A DNA stretch of 64,000 nt, from NCBI RefSeq assembly GCF_000002985.6, contig NC_003280.10, positions 4,274,501 through 4,338,500 on the forward strand, in the 5' to 3' direction. The translations under genes and the position numbers were made by a program. The stretch comes from Caenorhabditis elegans. Lineage: Eukaryota; Nematoda; Chromadorea; Rhabditida; Rhabditidae. Below are positions 54,532-64,000 of the stretch, piece by piece; position 1 is the first letter of the stretch, and every line of letters starts with the position of its first letter. The notes under the pieces were generated by a model, which was not told the DNA's origin, did no database searches, and saw only the letters and a list, made by a program, of their open reading frames with translations.

Positions 54532-57500
54532 ATGTCAAAAGTGTGCGATGCAATTCTATCGGACGACGATGATGATTTGGAGATGGATGAAGAGCAGGAA
54601 AAGCCATCTACGAGCTCAAAATCCGTGAAAAATGAAGAATTTGAGGAATTTGAAGACGGCGAAGATGTAGAGGATGAGGAGGATGAAGCTTCAGATGAAG
54701 ATGAAGAAGAATCTGAAGGAGAAGAAGGCGATGAATTCAAGTCATCAGATGACACCCCAAAGCCCATTCAAATCTCCGAAGACAACATGACAACTAAGAA
54801 ATTCTCCCAACTCGGCGTGTGCTCCTGGATCACTCAACAGCTTCAAACTATGCAAATTAAGACGGCGACGCCAGTTCAGGCGGCTTGTATTCCAAAAATT
54901 CTCGAAGGAAGCGATATTTTAGGTAAGGAATCGGGAAATTTTTGGTTTTCAATGAAAAAAAGCTAGAAAAAATAGGAAGTGTTCGAATTCGCCTTCAAAA
55001 AACTAGAAAAATCGGATAATTCTCGATTTTTCTTTTACTTTTGTTTTTAAAGGAAAATCGAAAATTTCCTAATTTTCCATCGAAATTTTCCCTGAAAAAA
55101 ACTAGGAAAATTAAAGCGGGAAATTTTTTATAATTTTTATGGAAAAAAGAAAGAAAAATTGAATAATTTTCGATTTCGCCTTCAAAAAGCTAGAAAAATC
55201 GGAAAATTTTAGTTTTTTTTTTCGTGAAAAAATTCAAAAAAAGAAGCAAAAATTATCGTTTTTTTCACTGAAAAAACTAGAAAAATTGGATAATTCTCGA
55301 TTTTTCTTTTATTTTTTTCAAAGGAAAAATCGAAAATTTTCCAATTTTCCCTCGAAAAATACAAAAATTTCAAAGTTCCCTTTAAAAAAATCGGAAATTA
55401 TTGAATTTTCTTTTAAAAAATTAAAGTTGGAAAATTTTTATTTTTTTCATGGGAAAAAGAAAGAAAAATTGAATAATTTTCGATTTTCCCTGAAAAAAAG
55501 TGAAAAAAATATTTAAAAATCTGAAATATTCTCGGTTTTTTAAATTTTTTCAGAAAAAAATCGTAATTTTTTCGATGTTTTCAGAGACAAATTATTTTAA
55601 AAAGTATATATTTTTTAAAATTTTTCCAAAAAAAAAAATTGAAAAATTGTTGAAATTCAATGATAAAATATTAAAATTTCCTTTAAAAATAAATAAATTT
55701 TCGCGAAAAATTCGATTTTTTTATAGGAAAATCAAAAAAACAACGGAAGAAAAATGTTTGAAATTAATCTAAAAATTCAATTTTTAATCCGATTTTTCAA
55801 AAAAAAAAACCGACATTCTTACAGGCTGCGCACGTACTGGAACAGGAAAAACCCTGGCTTTTGCAATTCCAATTCTTCAAAAACTCTCAGTTGACCCATA
55901 CGGAATCTATGCTCTAATTCTGACTCCAACTCGAGAGCTCGCCTTCCAAATCGCCGAGCAATTCACTGCTCTCGGAAAACCAATAACTCTGAAATGTTCT
56001 GTAATTGTTGGTGGCCGAAGTTTAATCCATCAGGCCAGGGAGCTCAGCGAGAGGCCTCATGTGGTTGTAGCCACACCTGGAAGGCTTGCAGATTTGATTG
56101 AAAGTGATCCTGATACAATTGCAAAAGTATTCAAAAAAATTCAATTTTTTGTGCTTGACGAGGCGGATCGGATGCTTGAAGGACAGTATAATGATCAACT
56201 TAAACCGATTTTTGAATCAATTTCTGAAAAACGACAGACTCTTCTACTATCGGCAACTATCACGAATAATATCAACATGCTTCATAGGGTCTCGACACGA
56301 AAACCATATTTCTTTGAGGATAAGGGAAAAGATGATGAGTCGACGGTTGATCGGCTTGAGCAGAAATATGTGGTGTGTCCGGTGGCTGTGAAGGATGCTT
56401 ATTTGGTTTATGTCGTCAAGAATTATAGGTGAATATTGATTTTATTGGCCTTGTGTACTCCACGAGGAGAAGTTTTTGGTTTAAGATTTTTTTGAAAACT
56501 ACGAAAATTTGTTCTATAGCTCCTGATCAGGGGTGCGGCATTTTTTTCCGATAAATTTAGCGGCGAAATGCCGGTTTGCCACAATTTGCCGGAAAAAACC
56601 TGATTACCGGAATTTAAATTTCTGGCAAATCGGCAAATTGCCGGTCTTGAAAACTTCCGGAAAATTGGCAATTTGCCGGATTAAAAAATTTCCGGCAAAT
56701 CGCCAAATTGCCGGAATTGAAAATTTCTGGCAAATTGGCACACCGGCAACTTGCCGGAATTGAAAATTTCCTGCAAACCGCCAAGTTGCCGATTTGCCGG
56801 AAACACAGTTTTAAGTGTTTCCGTCTCATAAAAAAAACCATCTAAACATTTCCGGCAAATCTGGTATCCGGCAAACGGCAAATTGGCAAATTGCCGGAAT
56901 TGAAAATTTCCGGCAAATCGCTGAATTGCCGGAATTGAAAATTTCCGGTAAATCGGCAAACTGACAACTTGCCAGAATTGAAAATTTCCGACGAATTGAT
57001 AAAGCGGCAAATTGGCAAACCGGCAACTTGTCGATTTGCCGAAAAAACGCCAATTTTCGAATTTTTTTGAAAAGTAAGCAAATCATATTGAAATATCTAA
57101 AGAAAACGGGAAAGAAAAATTCAAAAAGACACTATTGTTTCCGTTTTATAAAAATTCCTCTAAAACTTCCAGCAAAGTGATATCCGGCAAATTGGTAAAC
57201 CGGCAACTTGCCGGAATTGAAAATTTCCGGGAAACCGCCAAGTTGCCGATTTGCCGGAAAAAAACGCCAATTTCCGAATTTTTTAGAAAAGCAAACAAAT
57301 TCTATGAAAATATCTTTTAAAAACGAGAAAAATTTCAAAAAAGCACAATTTTAAGTGTTTCCGTCTTATAAAAAAATCCATCTAAACATTTCCGGCAAAT
57401 GGCAAATCGGCAATTTGTCGGAATTGAAAATTTCCGGCAAATTGACGAAGCGGCAATTTTCCGATTTGCCGAACGACAATTGCTGCCCCACTCCCCTGAC

Positions 57501-59235
57501 TTGAATGAATCCCGTGAAACTTTATAAAATTTCAGCGAAAAAAATCCCAAATCATCAGTAATGATTTTTGCCCAAACATGCCGTGAATGCCAGGCTCTTG
57601 CCTATATGTTCGAAGGACTTGGTTTCCGTGTTGGCTCTCTTCACTCTCAAATTCCACAGAAACAACGTCTGGCAGCACTCTCCGCTTTCCGTTCGAAAAC
57701 TCTTCAAGTCATTATTTGTACTGATGTAGCATCACGTGGATTAGATATTCCACACGTGGATCTTGTCGTGAATCATAATGTTCCACAGTGTCCAAAAACA
57801 TATATTCATAGAGTTGGACGATCTGCGAGAGCTGGTAGATTTGGATCTGCGCTGAGTTTTGTTACACAATATGATGTGGAACTTCTGCAGGCTGTGGAGC
57901 AGGTTATTGGGAAGAAGCTCGATGAGTTGAAGGTAAAAATTCAAACTTTCAGGAAAAATATCTGGAAAACCCAAAAATCAACTCGGATTTTCAATTTTTG
58001 TTTTTGAAAAATCCAAAAAATAAATTAAAAAATTGTTTTTTTTGTTGAAATTTCTGAAAAAAAATTACTAAAAATTTTAGAAAGTTTTCGTTTTTTTCCA
58101 TAATCAGGCTGTGGAAAGAATTGAAGGTTTAAAAAATGGAAATAATTGAGACAAAATTTAAGAAATTTCAAATTTTCGGTTTTCAACAACAAAAAATCGA
58201 AAAATTTATAGATTTATCTATTATTTCAGTTGGAAATTGATTGAAAACGAAAAATATACATTTTCCGACAAATCGAAAAAAAAATTTGATGAAAAAATAG
58301 AGAAATTATATAAATTTCTTCAAAAAAAAGATTAATCAAAAACTAAATCAAAAACTTGCTTTTCAAGAAAAAAAAAGGAATGAAGCGCATATTTACCTGA
58401 AAAAATATTTTAAAGAAAAATCTTTAAATCTTTAAAAAATTGAATTTTTTTTCTAAAATTTGATTTCAAAAAACATGAGAAACATATAATTTTCGGCAAA
58501 AAATAGGGAAAAATTGCCTAAATTTGAAGCTATATTTTTTTTTCGGAAAATCTAGAAAAAAAGCGAAAAAAAAACAAAAATTGCACTTCTTTTGTAATTT
58601 TCCAGTGCCATATTTTGGATAAAAAAGGAAAATTTTTAATTTTTTTTTCGAAAAAAGCGAGTTTTTCTGCTAAAAACACGAAAAAGGCGGAAGAAACATT
58701 TTTTTTCAAAAAATTTGAATTTCCCGCCAAAATATTGAATTTCCAAACTCCTTCCACTTTCAATGACGCCAAAAAAAAATATTTTCCTCTCATTTTTCAC
58801 TCTCTAGTTGACTGCGTTTCTCTCTATATTGACGCAAATAATTTTTTTTTCATCATTTTTTCCCCCGTCTCTTTTCATTTCTCTACACAAAAAATCTACT
58901 TTTTAATCAATAAATTCCCTTAATTTTCGCATTTTTTTCAGGTCAGCCCAAAACATGTCACCAAATACGTCACCCAAGTGCTTGTGGCGAAGAAAGAAGC
59001 CGAGTTGAAGCTGGAAAATCAGAAATTCGGAGAGAAAAAGGAGATTAATCGAAGAAAAGAGCTTCTGATGAGTGGAATGGATGAAGATGAAGCTGATAGG
59101 CATTTGGAGGAAATGAGGACTCGAAGAATGACAAATTCCAAGAGAAAGCTGGAGAAAATTAGTGGACAATTGGATAAAAGAGATCGATTTCAGAAGAAAT
59201 TGGCGGCGAAAAAAGTGAAAAAGGAAGAAAATTGA
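54532..59235 (+). CDS. DEAD-box RNA helicase, DDX49/Dbp8 family
   Basis: 561-aa prediction from four in-phase exons: 54532-54922, 55825-56428, 57536-57932, 58942-59235. Residues 1-80 are very acidic (Asp/Glu/Ser). Helicase motifs in order: Q-motif region KKFSQLGVCSW (~83-105), Walker A ARTGTGKT (133-140), PTRELA, ATPGRLAD, DEAD (242-245), SAT, FAQTCRECQAL, CTDVASRGLD and HRVGRSARAGR. The C-terminus is a Lys/Glu-rich helix with RFQKKLAAKKVKK. The family works in the nucleolus in 40S ribosomal subunit biogenesis (established for yeast Dbp8). All catalytic motifs are intact. The ATG is ten bases after an acceptor ATTTCAG. Intron 2 is filled with CGGCAAAT repeats. A partial copy of exon 1 lies at 47334-47693. 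Confidence 0.94.
56528..57500. repeat. CGGCAAAT element with matching termini in a DDX49 intron
   Basis: Begins TGATCAGGGGTGCGGCAT and ends GCTGCCCCACTCCCCTGAC, so its ends are inverted (CAGGGGTG / CxCCCCTG). Inside are roughly 35-bp units (AATTGAAAATTTCCGGCAAA, TTGCCGATTTGCCGGAAA) and three copies of a TTTAAGTGTTTCCGTCTTAT-AAAAAAxCCATCTAAA block at about 56815, 57130 and 57350. It occupies nearly the whole 1.1-kb intron. Confidence 0.85.
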
Positions 59236-59285
59236 ATTCATTTTAAATATTGTAATTTTTGTTCAGCTTGTGTCGATTTACGCGG

Positions 59286-60055
59286 CTCGTGTACTCCTCG
59301 TGGAGAAGTGCAAAATTTTTACAGTTTTTGCTCAAAATTACAGAAAACTGTTAACAAAATGCAAATTTTTGAACAATTAAAACAATTAAAAGTGGCCAAA
59401 AATTACCAAAAATTGCAAATCTCCACTTTTTCAAATTAAAATTACGGTATATTTTTGGCATTTAAAGTTGTGTTTGCGGCAAACGATTTTTTTCCGGCAA
59501 ATCGGCAAATTTGCCGGAATTGAAAATTTGCGGTAAATCGGCAAACCTGCAACTTGCCGAAAAAACGGAAATTGCCATAGATTTTCGGCAAATTGCGATT
59601 TTTTACCTTTTTTTTTTTTGATATTTCAGAATTTAAATTTTAATCGGCAAAACTGTACGCATCCTATGACTATTCCTACATCTAATTTGAAAATTGGCAA
59701 ATTCTATGAAAATATCTAGAAAACCGACAAAAAAATTTCAAAAAAGCACAGTTTCAAGTTTTTCCGTCTCGTAAAAATTCTTCCAAAAAATTCCTGCAAA
59801 TTTATGTTCGGTAAATCGGCAGGTCGACAATTCGCCGATTTGCCGATTTTGTCGACAAAGAAATTTGCCGAACAGCAACTGTTAACAAAATGCAAATTTT
59901 TAATTTAAAATTAAAATTTTTAAGTTGCCAAAAATCACCAAAAATTGAAAATCTCATTTTTTTTCTGGGATTTAAAGCAAAAAATCATTTTTTTTTAGTG
60001 TTAAATTCAAAATTCTAGTACTTTACTTCTCCTCGTGGAGTACACGAGCTTGCGA
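59286..60055. repeat. CTCCTCGTGGAG terminal-inverted-repeat element with inserted CGGCAAAT element
   Basis: The left arm TGTGTCGATTTACGCGGCTC then GTGTACTCCTCGTGGAGAAG pairs with CTTCTCCTCGTGGAGTACAC then GAGC at 60027-60050; the outermost right bases are lost. The block at 59465-59875 is CGGCAAAT-type sequence containing the ACTGTACGCATCCTATGAC-ATTCCTACATCTAA core. It lies between DDX49 and the MADF gene. Confidence 0.82.
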
Positions 60056-60255
60056 TTTCTGTTGTTTTAGATTTAAATTGTTACTTTTTTTGTTTTGTTT
60101 TGTTTTTTTGTTGTTGATTTCTTTTGAAAAAAAATCAATATTTTCTATCACATCTATTTTCTTTTTATTCCCCATAATGGTTTCCTTAAAACCTTCCTCA
60201 TAATATCTCTAAAAGCCGTCTCAAAAAGCGATTGCTCTAACACTTTCAGCTAATC

Positions 60256-63200
60256 ATGATCTCCAGTGAGCACAACTATCAGCATTTATATCACGAAGAA
60301 CAATACGATATGTGAGTTTAAAATGATATTTGGATAAATTTAGAAAAATCGAATTTTTGAAAAAAAAAATCAGATTTTTCTCAAAAAAGATCCAATTTAT
60401 TTTCCGATAAATTGGCGAAAAATCAACAATTTTTTATATATGAAAAAAGAAAATTTTTCTAATTGTAAGTACTTACGAAGTGCTAAAAATAATTTAATCT
60501 ACTAAATAAAAAAATTAAAAAAAAACTTTTGTTGTCAAAATTTTTTTTTTTCAACAAACAATTTTTTATTTTAAAAAGGTAAAAAATCAGTTTTTGCAAA
60601 CACTTTTTTTCGAAAAAAAAAAACGTTTTTTACTTTAAAAAAAAGATGTTTCTAAAAACCTTCGAAAAATACCAGATTTTTCGAAAAAATTGCAATTTTT
60701 TTAATACGAAAATTTAAAAAAGTTAATTTTCGAAACAAGTCCATTTTTTAATTATATATTCTATCAAAAAAAATTGAATTAAAAAAAAACTTGATCTTCC
60801 ATTAAAAACACATTTTTTTTCGATAAAAATCTTTAAAAATCTTAAGGTGTTTTTTCTTGAGAAAAAATACTCGATTTTCTTTTTAAAAAAAACTGCGCTT
60901 TTTTTGTAAAAAATTTAAAAAAAAATTAATTTCCGACAGAAAAACTATTTTTTAAAATTATATATTCGATAAAAATTCAAAAAATCGCGTTTTCCTTTAA
61001 GAACATATTTTTGGATAAAGTTTGATGTTATCAGTTTTTTTTTTCAAATTAGAAAAATCAAAAATTCACTCAAAAAAATCCCAAAAAGCATTTTTCCGAA
61101 AAAAAAGTTCGCTTAAAAAAATCAGAAAATTATCTGATTTTTCTAAAAAAAATCATAAATAACCTTTTTTTGCAGGAACTACACAGCGACCCGCTTCGGC
61201 GAGGAAATGATCGAACCGACATTCAACCTACGTCTCATCGAAGCCGTCCGTCATAGTCGATGCCTTTTCGACAATACAGACCGACAATACCGTAATACAG
61301 AATACAAAAATCGAGTTTGGCAGCGTCTGGTTACTGTACTCGGTTTTGATGGTGATCCGAGAATGTTATCTGCGAGATGGAAGCAATTAAGAGATAAATA
61401 TGGAAAAGAGAAGAGAAAACAAAAATATGGAAATGAGAAATCATCATGGCAATATTTCAAACATCTTCATTTTCTAGATCCACATATGACAGATCGAGCA
61501 GAAATATCACCATCTCGAAAAGAGCCAACTGGAGTTCATGAAAAGATTGCTGAGCCATGTTTTGGAAAAAATCTAATTCTTGAAGTGAGAAGGCATCCGT
61601 GTCTTTATGATGTTCGTGATCCAAAATATCGTCATGGAGACTGTCGTACTCAAGCATGGGGAATGATTATTGATAAACTACGATATCCTGGAACAGTTCC
61701 GTCGATTTATAAACAATGGAAGAAGCATCGAGATCGATATGTTAGGGAGAAGAGGAGGCTGAGGAATTTGGTAGGCATTTGGAGGCCTCATGAAAAGGAG
61801 AACTTATGGAAAATGGGATCTGGCAGGCGGCAGTTGCCGGTTTACCTATTTGCCGGAAATTTTGATTCCCGGCAAAGTGACGATTTGCCGGAAATTCTAA
61901 TTTTAGGCAATTTGCCGGTTTTCCGGAAATTTTGATTTTTGGCAAATTGCCTATTTGCCGGAAGTTTTCATTTTGGGCATTTTGCCGATATGCCGGAATT
62001 TTTAATTTTAGGCAATTTGGCGATTTGCCCGAAATTTTGATTTTTGGAAAATTGCCTATTTGCCGGAAATTTTGATTTTTGGCAAGTTGCCGATTTGGCG
62101 ATTTGCCGGAAATTTTGATAAACGGCAAATTTGGCGATTTGCCGGAAATTTTGATAAACGGCAAATTTGGCGATTTGCCGGAAATTTTGATATTCGGCAA
62201 ATTTCCGGTTTGGCGATTTGCCGGAAATTCTAATTTTAGGCAATTTGGCGATTTGCCGGAATATTTTTATTTTCGGGATATTGCCTATTTGGCGATTTGC
62301 CGGAAGTTTTAATTTCGGGCAATTTGCTGATTTGCCGGTTTGCCGGAAATTTCGATTTTCGACAAATTCGGCAAGTTGGAAATTTGCCGGAATTGCCGGA
62401 AAAAATCGTTTGCCCCTCCCTGCCTGGCACTGCCAACGCACAAAACTCAATTTTTCTTTGAGAAAAAATTGGCACAGTGCCAGAATCCCCTTTCTCAACA
62501 GTATCCCGTTTTCGTGGAGCCTCTATTTTTGTTTTAAACAGAAATTTTACAAATTTTTCTTAGCAACTTCAGGGTGATCCGAATGTTCAAGATGTGTCAA
62601 CTTGGGAGATGTATGATGATATGGCTTGGATAGATCAGCATTTGGATGAACGTACGAGCTTTTTTTCCTGGAAAATTAAAACAAAAAACCTTTAAATCAA
62701 ACTGATCCTGAATGCCGAAATACCATAAAAGGCCCCCGAAAAAAAAAATCAAAAATCATTAAGTTTGAAAAAAAATCGGTTGATTTTGGTTAATTTTCAA
62801 TTCTGACTAATCTCCTAATCATTTAAATTGCCGCGCCTTTTTCAGCGCCGCACTCCGTAGATCTGTATCTGCGCGACGTTAATTCTAGTTTTTCCCGTTT
62901 TTTCCTCGCAAGTGAAGACAATAGTGCGGATGCAGATCTACGGACAATAGTGTGGATGCAGAGAGATTCAGGATCAGTTTGCGCATTTTGAAGTAAAATC
63001 CCTCATTTACTCCTACTCCTCCAGCTTTAAAATCGTTTTTTTTCCTCAATATAAATACGAAAAAAGAGTTTAGTTTTAGAACTCTTGTTTTGACATGTAA
63101 AAAATTTCGCACCGCCATATGTGAAATTACGAATTACGCAGTTCCATGTATTATTTTACGTGGCTCCTAAAATCGCCGGAATAAATACTTTAAAAAAAAC

Positions 63201-63924
63201 TAAAATTTTGCAGAGCAACTATCTCGATGTGCTCGAAGTCTGAAACGAGGGGGAAACAATGACGGAGGAAATCAGGATGAAATGTCAGATTATGGAGATT
63301 ACGATGATGAGTGAGTGAGCTAAAATGAGCAAAAAGTTGATGAAAAAAAAAGAGGAAATTTGACTCTAAAATTGATCAACTTCTAACCAATCAGCGCTCG
63401 GCCCCTTCTCTTTTTTGAACCAATCAGCGACGACCTGTGCCGCTGATTGGTTCGGAATTGCGCGGAGTCGGGCGCTGATTGGTCGGAAGCAAATAGTGGC
63501 GGTTTTAAGACAATTTTCGGTGATTTCTATTAGATTCTCTAGAAAAATTGAAAAATTTTCAAAAAAAAAAATTCAAAGATTTAGAAAAATGAAATTTTAA
63601 AAATTTGGAATTTGCGAAAACTTGATGATTTGGTGCAATTTTTTCCGACAAGTAATCACAGATAATTCCAAAATAATAATTTTATTTTGCCAAAAAAAAA
63701 ATCAATAAACCCCTGAAATTTCCAGCATAAACTACGTGATGATGGCTGAAAAGCGACCAAACAACGGTGATGTACTTCTCGACGGAGATTCTGCATTCTC
63801 TGCATCAATTGTATCGGATCTAAGGACACTTGGAGAAGAAGCACGAATAATTGCAAAGCAGCAGATTATGATACTTTTGGAATCCGCTAAACCTCCGTCT
63901 ACACCTGCTCCTAATTATTTGTGA
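60256..63924 (+). CDS. Double-MADF, BESS-motif DNA-binding protein (probable transcription factor)
   Basis: 341-aa prediction from five in-phase exons: 60256-60311, 61176-61770, 62573-62651, 63214-63310, 63726-63924. Two MADF (Myb/SANT-like) domains lie at about residues 30-110 (FNLRLIEAVRHSRCLFDNT, VWQRLVTVLGFDGD, RWKQLRDKYGKEKRKQ) and 135-215 (LILEVRRHPCLYDVRDPKY, AWGMIIDKL, YKQWKKHRDRYVREKRR). A Gly/Asp-rich linker follows, then a BESS-like helix LDGDSAFSASIVSDLRTLGE and ARIIAKQQIMILLESA. The MADF-plus-BESS layout is that of Adf-1/DIP3-type regulators, where BESS mediates protein contacts. Exon 3 could alternatively begin at 62564 (acceptor TTCTTAG), adding QLQ in frame. Introns 2-4 each contain a different repeat family. 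Target genes unknown. Confidence 0.88.
60312..61175. other. AT-rich intron 1 of the MADF gene
   Basis: 864-bp intron, almost entirely A and T homopolymer runs. It contains no repeat family or coding signal I can name. Confidence 0.5.
61826..62425. repeat. TTTGCCGGAAATTTTGAT minisatellite in a MADF gene intron
   Basis: About 600 bp of roughly 35-37-bp units (GGCAATTTGGCGATTTGCCG, GAAATTTTGATTTT), the reverse-orientation form of the CGGCAAAT family. It includes two perfect consecutive units of TGATAAACGGCAAATTTGGC type at 62117-62180. It ends TTTGCCCCTCCCTGCC. Confidence 0.85.
62690..62990. repeat. Inverted-repeat element AAACTGATCCTGAAT...ATTCAGGATCAGTTT
   Basis: Ends ATCAAACTGATCCTGAATGC (62694) and GATTCAGGATCAGTTTGCGC (62967) pair. 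Inside, CCGTAGATCTGTATCTGCGC and GCGGATGCAGATCTACGG form a second, inner inverted pair. About 290 bp in the intron at 62652-63213. This family is seen only once in the window. Confidence 0.78.
63385..63486. repeat. Fifth ACCAATCAGCG palindrome, rearranged
   Basis: Outer arms ACCAATCAGCGCTCGGCCCC and GCGGAGTCGGGCGCTGATTG with GTCGG. An extra inner hairpin reads AACCAATCAGCGACGACCTG / GCCGCTGATTGGTTC. Related to the ANKRD13 intron copies but with a changed core. It lies in the intron at 63311-63725. Confidence 0.75.
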
Positions 63925-64000
63925 TTTTTATTGAATTTTCTAGCCGAAATTTTCAATTTTTTGTCCACTTTTTATTACCCAACCTCGAAATTTCTTCGAT

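Noticed and set aside
62036-62506. 156- and 176-codon minus-strand frames at 22.0-22.5 and 62.0-62.5 kb with repeated FRQI/GKSAN peptides
   Set aside because: Repeat-derived; the same peptides recur wherever the CGGCAAAT arrays occur.
46355-63924. Single eight-gene operon
   Set aside because: All eight genes are on the plus strand with trans-splice-like acceptors, but gaps of 450-1000 bp exceed the usual ~100 bp operon spacing, and SL2 use cannot be read from sequence.

Overview
The window looks like nuclear DNA of a Caenorhabditis nematode, and almost certainly C. elegans. The evidence is a very AT-rich background, short introns with TTTTCAG acceptors, and an acceptor-like TTTCAG a few bases before most start codons, as expected for spliced-leader trans-splicing. 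It also has degenerate TTAGGC telomere-type repeats inside introns, nematode-only families (an srw chemoreceptor, short UNC-93-like transporters) and several palindromic intron-dwelling repeat families. I recognise sco-1, mog-2, pfd-2 and probably rml-4. From memory these sit on C. elegans chromosome II, but I could not check that.

Layout, left to right. 1.7-4.6 kb (+): orphan rhodopsin-class GPCR. 5.3-7.3 kb (-): astacin-fold protein with its zinc site lost. 8.1-13.7 kb (-): ANKRD13-type ankyrin protein whose introns are full of palindromes. 13.7-20.6 kb: about 7 kb of repeats and AT-rich DNA with no gene I can support. 20.6-30.7 kb (+): a two-domain dTDP-rhamnose enzyme, SCO1 (cytochrome oxidase copper chaperone) and TFIIF alpha/RAP74. 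30.9-32.5 kb (-): small nucleoredoxin/tryparedoxin-like protein. 33.8-35.0 kb: two abutting tandem satellites. 35.3-45.5 kb (-): UNC-93-like transporter A, an srw receptor and UNC-93-like transporter B, the last with a dead LINE fragment in an intron. 46.3-63.9 kb (+): eight genes in one direction, namely a RING/PHD-like zinc-finger protein, a chimeric DDX49-PDZ gene, a TMEM222 homologue, the U2 snRNP A' protein MOG-2, prefoldin 2, the DEAD-box helicase DDX49/Dbp8, and a double-MADF/BESS protein.

The plus-strand blocks are mostly housekeeping genes: copper delivery, Pol II initiation, splicing, chaperone, ribosome biogenesis. The minus-strand block at 35-45 kb is membrane and sensory genes. 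The most unusual gene is the chimera at 47.3-48.1 kb. It carries a copy, about 96% identical by my count, of the Q-motif part of the DDX49 first exon found 7.2 kb downstream, joined to a PDZ-like domain. The second theme is repeats. At least nine dispersed families recur within the window, several nested in one another, and they lie largely inside introns.

Exon coordinates were built by hand from splice consensus, reading phase and protein-family conservation, so small boundary errors are possible.
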